Made by a program: the position numbers and the translations under genes | Part shown: in pieces, positions 35,263 through 43,813 of the stretch | Layout: each line of letters begins with the position of its first letter | Numbering within the stretch: the stretch's first letter is position 1 | Notes under the pieces: model-generated | Database searches by the model: none | Told to the model about the DNA's origin: nothing | What the model saw: the letters and a program-made list of their open reading frames with translations, nothing else | Assembly (NCBI GenBank): GCA_964410125.1 | Contig: CAYPGQ010000014.1 | Coordinates: 1-64,000 of the forward strand | Direction: 5' to 3' | Length of the DNA: 64,000 nucleotides | DNA from: G020348385 sp964410125 | Lineage (GTDB): Bacteria > Acidobacteriota > Aminicenantia > Aminicenantales > Aminicenantaceae

Positions 35263-36037
35263 CTAAATCTTTATAGAACTAATCCCCTTCCCGGTCTCAT
35301 ATGTGAACAGCTCTATTCCATTGAACTGACCTTCGCTTCCCTCTTTGAGCCAACCTCCGGTATTGAACATCGACACATTTGAGCTTTGGTCCTTGAAAGG
35401 CTGAATAACCAGCCGTTTTGAATCCTTTATTCCAATCGGTCTATGAGAATGGCCGAAAATGATCATTTTTGGATTGACTGGGATGTTCAGGCTGTTTTCC
35501 TTATTCAGGCTTTCAATCTCAGCATTGCTGGATTTGTAGTAATTGATCATTTTTCGATGGGTGTCAGGTTTATACTCCCAATTTTCATCTTGCCTGGGAG
35601 AAGAATCAGGCCTTTTTTCTATGCACTTTTTAAGCTTGCATTTGGCCCAACATATTAGTATTTTTATGGGCCAGTGCAATGGATTGTACCAATTGAATTT
35701 GAATGTCTCTTTTCCGAGAGCCTTTTCCAGATTATTGACGTATCCCATTATTTTTTTTGACTTGTTGGCTTTAAATTCATATTGAATGTCTCTAATAACA
35801 TCGGATAAGGGGCCTGCCTGACCGACTCCGGAGCTTGAAAGCTGAGCTAATGGAAAATTCAAATATGGCTACATCAATCACATCGCCGAGCATGACCAGG
35901 TAGTCGTTATTTGTGCCGCAAGCTTCTACGAATTCATGGTATTTTGGTCCAAGAATTGGATTGCCGTTAGAATCGAGCGCGGCCAATTGGCTGGTGCAAT
36001 CTCCGAAATGAGTGTCTGAAGTGATGACAATTTTCAT
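35263..36037 (-). pseudogene. Metallophosphoesterase gene, copy 2, frameshifted
   Basis: Near-identical to copy 1 at 31567-32237. D-x-H and GDxxD blocks are read from ATG 36037; the frame shifts near 35870 (after DVIDVA), and the remainder with IIFGHSHRPIG is in a different frame that continues from NFPLAQLSSS to 35263. This copy keeps the 104 bp missing from copy 1 but carries a small indel, so neither copy encodes an intact enzyme. The promoter at 36144-36172 is conserved. Confidence 0.7.
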
Positions 36038-36143
36038 TGGCCCCTCCACTATGGATATTCAGAAAAAAGAGGGATTTGATATGGCTTCAGGATTGGAGAG
36101 ATGATTGCTTAATTTGCCCCTCTAATACTGCTTATCATTTAGA

Positions 36144-36172
36144 TAGATAAGTCTTTGATGTGAAAATGTCAA
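36144..36172 (-). promoter_or_regulatory. Promoter of metallophosphoesterase copy 2
   Basis: TTGACA (36167-36172), 17 bp, TATCTA (36144-36149) on the minus strand, with a GATAAG / CTTATC inverted repeat around the -10. Duplicate of 32344-32372. Confidence 0.65.
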
Positions 36173-36233
36173 GGAAAAATTCGGATAAGGCAGGGAGTTC
36201 GAATTTTAGAGTGATAGAGGGGTCGCAAAGTTT

Positions 36234-36455
36234 TTATGATTCAAATTCACTCCGAGACAACCCCGACTGCCGTATGATAGATTGCAAAGTTCCAATTCTG
36301 ATTTCATCATGGTTTGGAATAGGCACTGTTATTGTCCCATGAAGAAGCTTCTTTTGCACTACAATATGGCTGCCGCGCCTTCGGATTTCCTTGAAACCAT
36401 GTTTTGCCAGAATGGAACATACTTCTTTGCCAGATAGAACTCGCAGTTTACCCAA
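36234..36455 (-). CDS. hicA: HicA-type mRNA interferase toxin
   Basis: 73 residues. KEVCSILAKHGFKEIRRRGSH is the dsRBD-like HicA core with the catalytic histidine in GSHIVV, followed by TVPIPNHDEIRIGTLQSIIRQSGLS. HicA cleaves mRNA. Its start overlaps the end of hicB by 8 bp, so toxin translation follows antitoxin translation. Confidence 0.88.
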   Translation of the reverse strand: MGKLRVLSGKEVCSILAKHGFKEIRRRGSHIVVQKKLLHGTITVPIPNHDEIRIGTLQSIIRQSGLSRSEFES

Positions 36456-36663
36456 CAGCTACCTCAACTTGGGTTACGAAAATCTCCCCATGGTGACGCT
36501 TTTTGAGCTCTTCAGGTGACGCTACTTCAAAGAAAAGTTCAAGCGCTTCCCGAAGATTATCCCGAGCCTGTTCAATGCTCTTGCCTTGGCTTGCTATATC
36601 CAATTCTGGGCATAATGACACGTATCCATCACCTTCGCGCTCAATAATTGCCGTGAGTTTCAT
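36448..36663 (-). CDS. hicB: HicB-type antitoxin
   Basis: 71 residues, the partial-RNase-H-fold HicB: TAIIEREGDGYVSLCPELDIASQGKSIEQARDNLREALELF. No C-terminal DNA-binding domain is present, so this is the short form. An extended -10 (TGCTATAAT, 36699-36707) lies upstream. The stretch before it (36747-36875) is a severed XRE-ImmA 3' end. Confidence 0.85.
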   Translation of the reverse strand: MKLTAIIEREGDGYVSLCPELDIASQGKSIEQARDNLREALELFFEVASPEELKKRHHGEIFVTQVEVAVG

Positions 36664-36746
36664 TGCGAATGCCTCCCTATGTTCGTATCTTTTTTGATAT
36701 TATAGCATAGTTCCGGTCTTGAAGCAGGTCGATTATGACGTCAGCA

Positions 36747-36875
36747 TCAAGTCGTGCGATATTCAACAGAATAGTCCTCGTTTTCGTCGTATCCATACTT
36801 ATTTAAGAACGAAGGAATTGCGCTGTAATTCTCATAAACATATTCGGCGAGCTTGCCTTTGGATATTTTTCCGAG
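36747..36875 (-). pseudogene. Severed 3' end of XRE-ImmA gene, fragment 1
   Basis: Encodes ISKGKLAEYVYENYSAIPSF, then LNKYGYDENEDYSVEYRTT and a stop, equal to the last 43 or so codons of the XRE-ImmA genes at 33220 and 41728. There is no HTH or protease part. It directly precedes the hicBA promoter. Confidence 0.75.
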
Positions 36876-36957
36876 CCTCTCCCCTGCCCTCATATTCAAG
36901 AAGCTTGACACTGCCTATCCAAATAACCACAATAAGCGCAAATAACAAAAGTAGCTC

Positions 36958-37593
36958 ATGGCGATTAACCAGAAAAGAAGACAAAAAGCTCTGCTGAAAA
37001 AGCGCAGAAAAGAAAAGGAAAAAAGGAAAAAACGAGCACGTTCTTCAGATTCTAGTGAGTATTCCCACAGGGTTAGCCTTATCAAAAACGCAAAAAACTA
37101 TCCTCTTAATGAATGTTTGATTGATAAGGAATGGCAAGATCGGGGATTGGCACAGATACTAATATCACGAAGACAGCCAAACAACAAATTGACCTTTGGC
37201 GTGTATCTTGTCGATATATTTTGTCTTGGTCTTAAGAATACATTCTGCAATGCCAATATTTCTCTGGAAGAATATCAAAGACTGAAACTGGATACATTAA
37301 AAGAATCAGTTCTAGTCCCCTGCTCGCCAGGGGAAGTTTGTAAGATCATCTTTGGGGCAATCGAATATGCAAGAAGATTGGGCTTTGAACCTCAAAAAGA
37401 TTTCGATTTATCGTATTTTGTCCTTAAGGGACTTCCAATTAATGATTATGATCTGACATTAGAATTTGGCTATGATGGCAAACCTCTCTACATTGCTGGC
37501 CCTGATGATGACTTCGAGGTCATCATAGAGATCTTAAGAAAAAATGTTGGAGAAGGCAATTTTGATTTCGTCGCTCCATTACCATTGAAGTGA
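36958..37593 (+). CDS. Hypothetical protein (211 aa) with basic N-terminus
   Basis: The first 30 residues are almost all Lys/Arg (KRRQKALLKKRRKEKEKRKK), suggesting nucleic-acid contact or disorder. A compact domain follows: NYPLNECLIDKEWQDRGLAQILISRRQPNNKLTFGVYLVDIFCLGLK. The pattern is shared by uncharacterised proteins that occur near SEC-C or plasmid genes; I cannot name the family. It is the only plus-strand gene among the minus-strand TA modules and starts directly with ATG without a strong ribosome binding site. Confidence 0.6.
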   Translation: MAINQKRRQKALLKKRRKEKEKRKKRARSSDSSEYSHRVSLIKNAKNYPLNECLIDKEWQDRGLAQILISRRQPNNKLTFGVYLVDIFCLGLKNTFCNANISLEEYQRLKLDTLKESVLVPCSPGEVCKIIFGAIEYARRLGFEPQKDFDLSYFVLKGLPINDYDLTLEFGYDGKPLYIAGPDDDFEVIIEILRKNVGEGNFDFVAPLPLK

Positions 37594-37662
37594 ATCCCCA
37601 GATTTAAGATGCAGATTCGATCTGAAGAGGCGGCTGCAGATCAGTAATAATGATTAGGATAA

Positions 37663-38019
37663 TTATTCCAAGGCGAGATGAATTTTCAGGGCTCGATTTA
37701 TATCCTCCATTTTCTGTTCGCTGATGTGCCCTATTTGTTTAATGATTCTGCGCTCAGCATCTATGGTTCTTATCTGATTGCACTGGGCTACGCTGTCTTT
37801 ATCCAATCCGGATTCATCTTTTTTCAAATATACCAAGCACGGGTACCATTTTCTTACGCTTTTTGCGTCAGTGACCGGGATGATGTTTGTGACGGGAGAA
37901 AACTTATTCGCTATATCGTTCTGAACTATGATGCAAGGCCTTACTTTTCCCTGTTCTGATCCCTTGACAGGTTCCAGATCGACCAGGATAATATCGCCTC
38001 TTTTGTATCCTGAGTGCAT
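37663..38019 (-). CDS. MazF/PemK-type endoribonuclease toxin, copy 1
   Basis: 118 residues. RGDIILVDLEPVKGSEQGKVRPCIIVQNDIANK is the typical MazF opening (RGDI and GSEQxxxRP with the catalytic Arg), then TNIIPVT and a C-terminal LDKDSVAQCNQIRTID with the catalytic Ser/Thr region. It cleaves RNA at short sequences. The start shares one base with the antitoxin stop (TAATG). The copy at 61752-62108 differs at about 10% of bases. Confidence 0.88.
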   Translation of the reverse strand: MHSGYKRGDIILVDLEPVKGSEQGKVRPCIIVQNDIANKFSPVTNIIPVTDAKSVRKWYPCLVYLKKDESGLDKDSVAQCNQIRTIDAERRIIKQIGHISEQKMEDINRALKIHLALE

Positions 38020-38270
38020 TAGATGTTTTCACCATCAACGAATTTAAATTCTTCACAGGTTGCCCGGTCAAGATCTGCGTTGGCCAGATAACCTTCTTTC
38101 AATTCTTTCTCAAGTCTTTCTTTTTTTATTCGTTTCAACTTTTCGTCAATTGCATCTCTTACGAAGTTGCTAAAGTCGACACCCAATTTTCGATTTTCTT
38201 TTTCAAACCGAGATATAAGATCGATTGGGAATATGATGTTTTTCCTTATGGTGTTATTCACTTTCATCAT
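38019..38270 (-). CDS. Ribbon-helix-helix antitoxin, copy 1
   Basis: 83 residues. IRKNIIFPIDLISRFEKENRKLGVDFSNFVRDAIDEKL is a MetJ/Arc-type RHH DNA-binding domain; the acidic C-terminal tail (TCEEFKFVDGENI) would wrap the toxin. Promoter TTGACA-N17-TATCAT lies at 38314-38342; ATACACA and TGTGTAT within it form an inverted repeat that probably binds the antitoxin. The coding DNA is identical to 62108-62359. Confidence 0.85.
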   Translation of the reverse strand: MMKVNNTIRKNIIFPIDLISRFEKENRKLGVDFSNFVRDAIDEKLKRIKKERLEKELKEGYLANADLDRATCEEFKFVDGENI

Positions 38271-38313
38271 TATCTCCTTAGCACGTTTTAATACATCTGT
38301 TTAACATACACAA

Positions 38314-38342
38314 ATGATATACAATTAGATGTGTATTGTCAA
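38314..38342 (-). promoter_or_regulatory. Promoter/operator of MazEF-like copy 1
   Basis: TTGACA (38337-38342), 17 bp, TATCAT (38314-38319) on the minus strand. ATACACA and TGTGTAT arms flank the spacer. The -35 begins nine bases after the end of the ImmA tail remnant. Confidence 0.65.
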
Positions 38343-38350
38343 GACCCTTT

Positions 38351-38473
38351 AATCCTCGATTTCGTCGAATGCATCCTTTTTATAAACGAAGGAATTGTAA
38401 ACTAATTCTCACCAACATATTCGGCAAGTTTACCTTTTGATGTTTTTCCCAGATGAAAAGCTTTGATCGCCAA
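38351..38473 (-). pseudogene. Severed 3' end of XRE-ImmA gene, fragment 2
   Basis: Reads LAIKAFHLGKTSKGKLAEYVGEN, then a stop, then degenerate IPSF and Lys/Arg-rich codons. It corresponds to the last 55 or so codons of XRE-ImmA, with a nonsense codon. It stands between the propeller gene end and the antitoxin promoter. Confidence 0.7.
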
Positions 38474-38606
38474 GAATAAGCAATTAAAATTTCCTGATGG
38501 AGAACCTGTTTCAGCAAAATTTATCTTTTTTCGACAAGAACGACAATTCTGTATTCTTCATATTTATCGAGAAGATAAAAAAGTAAATCATCGCCATTTT
38601 TTCTCA

Positions 38607-39743
38607 CTAGAAAATATCCGGAAGGTTTTTGATCCTGTACTCGACATAAAATCTGAAATCATTCCGGTTTTCCAGGGTAGAAAATCCGAAGTTGTAGAAA
38701 TGGGCTTCCTCCAGCGAGATCTCATCCGGAGCCTTCAGAATATAGACAAACTTGCCTTCCGGATCGAAAACATCTATCTCAAACATTTTTGGACCGGAAA
38801 CACGGTAGACCGCCAGATATCCCCTGGGAAGAGTTTTAACGGATTTTATGGCCACCAGGATTTCTGGATAGGCATCCAAGATCCACTTAGAACTTTCTCT
38901 TCCCAGTGCCCAATCAGCAAGAATTTCTTTTTCAATTGGGCCAACCTTCACGTTCTCGTAGGGCTTTTTTATTACATGAAGTATTTTTCCCTCTAGGTCT
39001 TTTACATAAATTTCATAGCTTAAATTGAGGGCAATAAAAACACAACGGCTGAATGCGCTGTAATCATAATATATTTGGGGTGTTGCCCATTCATCAGCAA
39101 ATGCACTGGGTCCCTTTCGTATAATCCATTCTCTTGTGTCCTCGTATAAATTAATTTCGCTCTCTTTGTCTTTCTGATCCGAAAGATCGACCAATACAAC
39201 TTGACGTTGTTCCGTGTCTCCCTCAATCGTATTAGATTTCGTGGCGATACACTGGTAAGCGTCCACAAAGATCTCCGGCATTAATTCCAGCCTTTGCTCA
39301 CCAAGATATTTCCCGTTTTTGTCGTACTTTACCCATTTCGGCCATCCTGTGGCCCAGATTTGGCCATTCATGAAGTGGATCCGTAACCCGGCATACTGAC
39401 GAAATTCACCAGGTCCCTGGCCGAGGCGGACGAGATTGCCCAAATAATTGCCTCGGGCATCAAACCTTTGAGCTTCTGATTGACTCGAGTCGAAAAGAAT
39501 CACCTCGCCGTCTTCATCACGGACATGGTTGAAATGCCGTATTCCGATTTCCTCATACATATACGGATCGATATCCAGTCCTTTTTCCACCTCAAGAAGT
39601 ACTGTTCCCTTTAAGGGCAGCTCTGGATTCATAACATGAGGGATTCCATCGATAATTTCTATTTGAACGGATTCCTCAGTTTTTTTGCATCCGGCAAAAG
39701 ATACCATAAATATCAGGAACAGGCAGAAAAATTTTTTAATCAT
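38607..39743 (-). CDS. 6-bladed beta-propeller lipoprotein
   Basis: 378 residues. The lipobox SFAGC (C19) after a hydrophobic signal predicts a lipoprotein. Blades include GEVILFDSSQSEAQRFDARGNYLGNLVRLGQGPGEF and KVKYDKNGKYLGEQ-like repeats. The C-terminal half carries IDVFDPEGKFVYILKAPDEI. Likely a surface or periplasmic ligand-binding protein. GGGGGAAAAA precedes the ATG. A 5'-truncated paralogue is at 40516-41524. Confidence 0.75.
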   Translation of the reverse strand: MIKKFFCLFLIFMVSFAGCKKTEESVQIEIIDGIPHVMNPELPLKGTVLLEVEKGLDIDPYMYEEIGIRHFNHVRDEDGEVILFDSSQSEAQRFDARGNYLGNLVRLGQGPGEFRQYAGLRIHFMNGQIWATGWPKWVKYDKNGKYLGEQRLELMPEIFVDAYQCIATKSNTIEGDTEQRQVVLVDLSDQKDKESEINLYEDTREWIIRKGPSAFADEWATPQIYYDYSAFSRCVFIALNLSYEIYVKDLEGKILHVIKKPYENVKVGPIEKEILADWALGRESSKWILDAYPEILVAIKSVKTLPRGYLAVYRVSGPKMFEIDVFDPEGKFVYILKAPDEISLEEAHFYNFGFSTLENRNDFRFYVEYRIKNLPDIF

Positions 39744-39932
39744 TTTTTCCCCCGGCTATTTTTCTAGCAATGTGTCGATTCCCAGAAAATTAAACTATAA
39801 AAATTAATGAATTTTGGCAAGGATTTTACTGAAACCAAATCAAAATGAGAATTTTCTCTATGCTGATCGTCTTTCAGATAAAAGGCAAGTAGAATAATAC
39901 TTGACATTAGTATCAATAATGATATCATATAA

Positions 39933-40193
39933 ATGAGCTCAATCGAAAAAATCCTGATAAGGATAAAACGGAATCCCAAGAATGTTCGGTTCAAGGATCT
40001 ATGCAAAGTCTGTGAGTGTTATTTCGGATCAGCTCGTCAGAGTGGAAGTAGCCATAGAATTTACAGGACACCATGGCCGAGTGACCCGAGAATCAATATT
40101 CAAAACCACAAGGGAAGAGCTAAAGTTTATCAGGTGAGGCAAGTCCTAAAGGCAATTGAAAGATTGGAGTCAGAAAATGGCATCACAGAGTGA
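39933..40193 (+). CDS. hicA: HicA-like toxin
   Basis: 86 residues. VRFKDLCKVCECYFGSARQSGSSHRIYRTPWPSDPRINIQNHKGRAKVYQVRQVLKAIERLE fits the HicA family with the catalytic His in GSSH. The toxin gene comes first and hicB follows with a 17-bp overlap, the reverse of the order at 36.2-36.7 kb. Confidence 0.82.
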   Translation: MSSIEKILIRIKRNPKNVRFKDLCKVCECYFGSARQSGSSHRIYRTPWPSDPRINIQNHKGRAKVYQVRQVLKAIERLESENGITE

Positions 40194-40506
40194 TCGATAT
40201 ACATACAGGATCATATGGTCTGAGGAAGACAAGGAATATGTCGGGCTCTGCGCTGAGTTACCCAGTCTGAGTTGGCTGGCAGAAAGTCAGGAATCAGCTT
40301 TAAAAGGAATCAGAGCAGTCGTTGAAAAGGCAATAAAGGATATGAGGGACAGCGGGGAATCCCCTCCCCCGCCCCTTTCCTCCAGAAAATTCAGTGGAAA
40401 GTTTATGGTAAGGATTCCACCTGAGATTCACAGAAGACTGGCCATAAAAGCCGAAGAAGAAGGAATCAGCCTCAATCGGCTCGTCAGCGCAAAACTCAGC
40501 CGATAA
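40177..40506 (+). CDS. hicB: HicB-like antitoxin with C-terminal RHH domain
   Basis: 109 residues from ATG 40177, inside the end of hicA. The N-terminal HicB fold is RYTYRIIWSEEDKEYVGLCAELPSLSWLAESQESALKGI; the C-terminal IPPEIHRRLAIKAEEEGISLNRLVSAKL is an Arc-like ribbon-helix-helix for operator binding. A severed copy of the RHH part lies at 56647-56752. Confidence 0.85.
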   Translation: MASQSDRYTYRIIWSEEDKEYVGLCAELPSLSWLAESQESALKGIRAVVEKAIKDMRDSGESPPPPLSSRKFSGKFMVRIPPEIHRRLAIKAEEEGISLNRLVSAKLSR

Positions 40507-40515
40507 GAAATTGCA

Positions 40516-41524
40516 TTAGCGGATGCTGAAAATTTCCGGCAGGTTCTTAACCTTATACTCGACATACACAGGAAAATCATCCACGGTTTCCACTGTCGTG
40601 AAACCGAAATCATAGAAGACAGCATTATCTAAATTGATGTTTTCCGGAAGCTCGAACCTATAAATGTATCTACCCTGGTCATCGAAGACGTCGACCTCGT
40701 ATTTTTTTAGTCCGGTAATCCTGTAGACTGCCAGACAGCCATTGGGAAGGACCTTCATTTCCTTTAAGGCCATCAACTTATCCGGATAGGCATCGAGAAA
40801 CTTTTTTTTGTCTTCGCCATTATGAAGGAGAAACGGTTCTATCATCATTTGCTTTTCCTTGCCAGATAATGCCACGCACTCATACGGGACTTCGATAACA
40901 TAAAGGTTATTCCCTTCCGTATCTTTTGTATGGATTTTGTACTCTGTATTTTTGGCCACATAGATTTTTTTCGTGTTCTGGTCGACGGCATATTCAATAT
41001 CTGGAACACCCCAGTCATCGCCGAATCCACCTCCCTGAAAGCGGATCATGCCAATATTCGTTCCCTCCATGAGTATAGGCCCTTCTTCTACCTCGTTGGT
41101 TTCAGAGATTTTCTTGATCATAATTTGTTTATGTAAGTCTTCGCCAGTTCTGGTTCTTGTAGCGGTTACGTAGAGGTCTGGGCCGATAAAAGTAACGATC
41201 GAGTCTCCCAACTGGAATTCCTCGATAAACTGTCCCTTTTTGTCGAACTTGGCCAGTTTCAGCCGCCCTGTGACCCAAATCTGGCTGTTCATGAACCGGA
41301 CATACAGAAATGAATGTCGTGTAAATTCACCAGGGCCCTGGCCTTTGCGAAAGAGGCTGCCGATGTATTCTCCGTCCTTTGTGAACCTCTCTGTTTCGGA
41401 ATTGTATACATCGAAAAGGATGACTTCGCCGGTCTTGTCTTTGACCGCATCAAAGGATTTTAATCCGATTTCTTCATGTTCGTAGGGATTGATCTCCAGC
41501 TGTTTTTCCAATTCGAGAAGAACA
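40516..41524 (-). pseudogene. 6-bladed beta-propeller gene, 5'-truncated
   Basis: Homologous to the 38607-39743 lipoprotein from STVLLELEKQLEINPYEHEEIG onward, but without signal peptide or lipobox. Coding similarity stops at about 41524, where the sequence GTTGATCAATT of the RNA B element flank begins. Without an export signal the product would be misplaced, so it is probably dead even though 331 codons remain open. Confidence 0.7.
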
Positions 41525-41562
41525 GTTGATCAATTAAAAAAATTAATTTAATACCCCCTGGC

Positions 41563-41634
41563 AAAAAAAAAGCGACTGGGTGTAAGGCCATTTTCAGCCT
41601 TTCGATAAGACGCTTAGCGACTCGTCCCAGACGC
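41563..41634 (-). ncRNA. Candidate small RNA B (repeat family)
   Basis: Promoter TTGACT (41664-41669), 17 bp, TATTAT (41641-41646). Closing stem GCGTCTGGG (41626-41634) with CCCAGTCGC (41572-41580), then nine T. The inner hairpin is AAGGCT...GGCCTT, where a C to T change keeps a U-G pair. It follows XRE-ImmA copy 2, as RNA A follows copy 1. Confidence 0.6.
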
Positions 41635-41727
41635 ATATTAATAATAATGATTTGATTTCTAAAAGTCAATAAATATCTGAATTTTAGAAAATCAATAACT
41701 TGAAAAAGAAAAATTCGGGGATTATCT

Positions 41728-42861
41728 TCAAGTCGTGCGGTAAGCAAAAGAATAGTCCTCGTTTTCATCGTATCCGTACTTATTTAAGAACGAAGGAATT
41801 TCACTGTAATTCTCACCAACATATTCGGCAAGTTTGCCTTTGGATATTTTCCCAAGATAAAACGCTTTAATAGCCAATGAGATATATTTAGCAGAAAGAT
41901 AGGGTTTTTCGTCTATATCCCTGATAGTGTCTTTTTCTAGTTCCTCTTGAATGTCCTCTTTCCTCAGAAGGTTCAGGTTAACCAATCGCCAGAGTAAAGC
42001 TTCGATCGAAACCTCGAAGTCTCGAGCGATATCGACTAAATTCAGATATGAAATTGAATTATTGTCTGTCCTTTTCTCAAATTCTTCTCGAACTTCCTTT
42101 TCCGGTATAAGCAAAGAGGCGGCAAAGACGTTTGCTAATTGTTCAACGCGGCTTTTCCCTCCCATACTATTTTCTTGGTAGATCTCTTCATGTGAGAAAT
42201 CTTCCCAGGTTATTAAGTGGAAAAATTCGTGGGCAAGATCGAAATTTCGCCGCCATGGAGCATCATTGGAGTTGACTAGAACGGCCATTCCGAACTCCTT
42301 ATCTATTGTCGAGCCTCCAGAAATATCAGAATCCATCGGAAGGAAAATAATCTTGATCCCCATTTCTTCCTCTAAGATTTTTGACAATGAACATGCCGGA
42401 CGCAACCCCAAATTCAGAATGCTAACATATTTAAAGGCGAGGTTTTCGACACATTTGAAAGCGTCCTGGCTGAGCAATTCGTGTTTATCGATATTGATTT
42501 TGGATCCAGTTTTTGGAACATTGTTCTCGTTGAGAATTTTTAAAAGATTTTGATAGTTTTCACATATCGAAATGAATTGTCGCTCTACAATCGCTTTTTT
42601 TGGGCTTGTTTCAGGACTCCTCCAGAGGATCCTGATTTCTTTCTGAGGCAAGTCAAGATTTAGGAAATAGTCTATGTCACGGCCGTAGATTTTAGCCAGT
42701 TTAGCGAGTTCCCAGGCTTTTACCTCCCTCTCCCCTGCTTCGATGCTGCTTAATGTCTGGTAATTGTTGAATCCTAATTTTTCTGACACTTCCTTTAGAG
42801 TGAAATCCAGAGATTCCCGTTCGTCCTTAAGAAGTTTTGCCAATTTCTTTTGGATATTCAT
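41728..42861 (-). CDS. XRE-ImmA/IrrE regulator-protease, copy 2
   Basis: 377 residues from ATG 42861. HTH in residues 11-65 and zinc site HEFFH, as in copy 1, which it resembles closely throughout; it lacks about ten residues near 340 (the QRNTDWAEI stretch of copy 1). TTGACA (42901-42906), 17 bp, TATATT (42878-42883) lie directly upstream. RNA B follows after 90 bp and the 185-aa gene precedes, so the whole block is a duplicate of 33.1-35.1 kb. Confidence 0.85.
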   Translation of the reverse strand: MNIQKKLAKLLKDERESLDFTLKEVSEKLGFNNYQTLSSIEAGEREVKAWELAKLAKIYGRDIDYFLNLDLPQKEIRILWRSPETSPKKAIVERQFISICENYQNLLKILNENNVPKTGSKINIDKHELLSQDAFKCVENLAFKYVSILNLGLRPACSLSKILEEEMGIKIIFLPMDSDISGGSTIDKEFGMAVLVNSNDAPWRRNFDLAHEFFHLITWEDFSHEEIYQENSMGGKSRVEQLANVFAASLLIPEKEVREEFEKRTDNNSISYLNLVDIARDFEVSIEALLWRLVNLNLLRKEDIQEELEKDTIRDIDEKPYLSAKYISLAIKAFYLGKISKGKLAEYVGENYSEIPSFLNKYGYDENEDYSFAYRTT

Positions 42862-42877
42862 TTTTGCTAACGTATAA

Positions 42878-42906
42878 AATATATATGAAATTATTATATT
42901 TGTCAA
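42878..42906 (-). promoter_or_regulatory. Promoter of XRE-ImmA copy 2
   Basis: TTGACA-N17-TATATT on the minus strand. ATATGATATTAATATA next to it corresponds to the direct-repeat operator of copy 1. Confidence 0.6.
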
Positions 42907-42955
42907 ATAGAATATGATATTAATATAAGATATTATTATTCTACATTTTTTATAA

Positions 42956-43654
42956 GGTTCATCGCAAAAATGAGCGCCTAGCAAGATAAGATATAGGGGT
43001 AATTATTGAAAGTTCCGAACCCGCGCTTTTTTGCGCAGTTTATTCAGTGCTTTTCTTATTTCGGTTTCTGATTTTTCCTCGAATTGGATTATTTTATCCT
43101 TTCCTGCAATTGCGCCTCCAATACCTCCAAGGACACCTCCTGTAATGCCACACATAAAACCTAATATGAATGCTTTTTCATAAGCTGTAAACATGCCAGG
43201 CATCGGACTTGAGAGTCCAAATGCCATTAGTGGGCCGCCTGGAGGATCATCTCCCTGTAAATATCCAATTAATGCTCCACTAACGACTCCACTTAATAAT
43301 CCATAGCCAATTCCTTTCCAGACCTTCGATTCCTTCACAATTTCAATAAGTTTAATCTCCCTAATATCAACAGAAACATCCGCTCCTGATTCAGAATCCA
43401 GCAATAACAGAGAATTCTTCTTTACAGCAATAAGCTCACCTATTGCTTGCTGACCGTCTATTTGCTGGACTATGAGCTCTGCTCCCTTTTTCTTGGCATA
43501 TGAATTTTCTGAAAATGCAAATAAAGATAAAACCAAAAACAAAACCATGAATTTTTTCATTGCTCCCCCCGTCTAATAGTAACTCCTCTTTTTTAAGATA
43601 TGGTATCAAAAGGCTTTTGTCAACCTTCTCGGGTACTCTTTTTTGCGATGAACC
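42956..43654. repeat. Inverted repeats bounding the 185-aa gene, copy 2
   Basis: GGTTCATCGCAAAAATGAG (42956-42974) faces GGTTCATCGCAAAAAAGAG on the minus strand (43636-43654): 18 of 19 bases match. The unit between is about 0.7 kb and holds one promoter and one gene. Confidence 0.65.
43003..43560 (-). CDS. Exported glycine-zipper protein, copy 2
   Basis: 185 residues. The signal peptide and first 85 residues are almost the same as in 34525-35082, and the C-terminal 35 residues (KSETEIRKAL-KLRKKAR-RNFQ) are also kept. The middle hydrophobic part has diverged strongly, while the glycine-zipper pattern (GLLSGVVSGALIGY, GITGGVLGGIGGAIAG) persists. Uneven divergence suggests selection on the membrane part. 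Promoter TTGACA-N17-TATCTT at 43595-43623. Confidence 0.7.
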   Translation of the reverse strand: MKKFMVLFLVLSLFAFSENSYAKKKGAELIVQQIDGQQAIGELIAVKKNSLLLLDSESGADVSVDIREIKLIEIVKESKVWKGIGYGLLSGVVSGALIGYLQGDDPPGGPLMAFGLSSPMPGMFTAYEKAFILGFMCGITGGVLGGIGGAIAGKDKIIQFEEKSETEIRKALNKLRKKARVRNFQ

Positions 43655-43672
43655 CGAAAATTGGGTTTGATT

Positions 43673-43723
43673 TAGTCGATTCCCAGGAGATTAGATTATA
43701 AAAATAAAGAGGTTTTGGCAAGG
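43673..43723 (-). repeat. 50-bp dispersed repeat, copy 3
   Basis: Near-identical to 32648-32698; see that entry for the promoter-like elements. A divergent member is at 39774-39823 before the 38607 propeller gene. Confidence 0.45.
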
Positions 43724-43813
43724 ATTCCAATTCGATTTCAATTCGGGGCAAAAATATTATATGAGAATAGATTCAAAATCATAACTTCCTTGTATATAAT
43801 GAGGAGGGAGAAA

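Noticed and set aside
38463..38996. Plus-strand 177-codon open frame
   Set aside because: It lies mostly antisense to the 38607-39743 lipoprotein gene, has no ribosome binding site and no recognisable domain.
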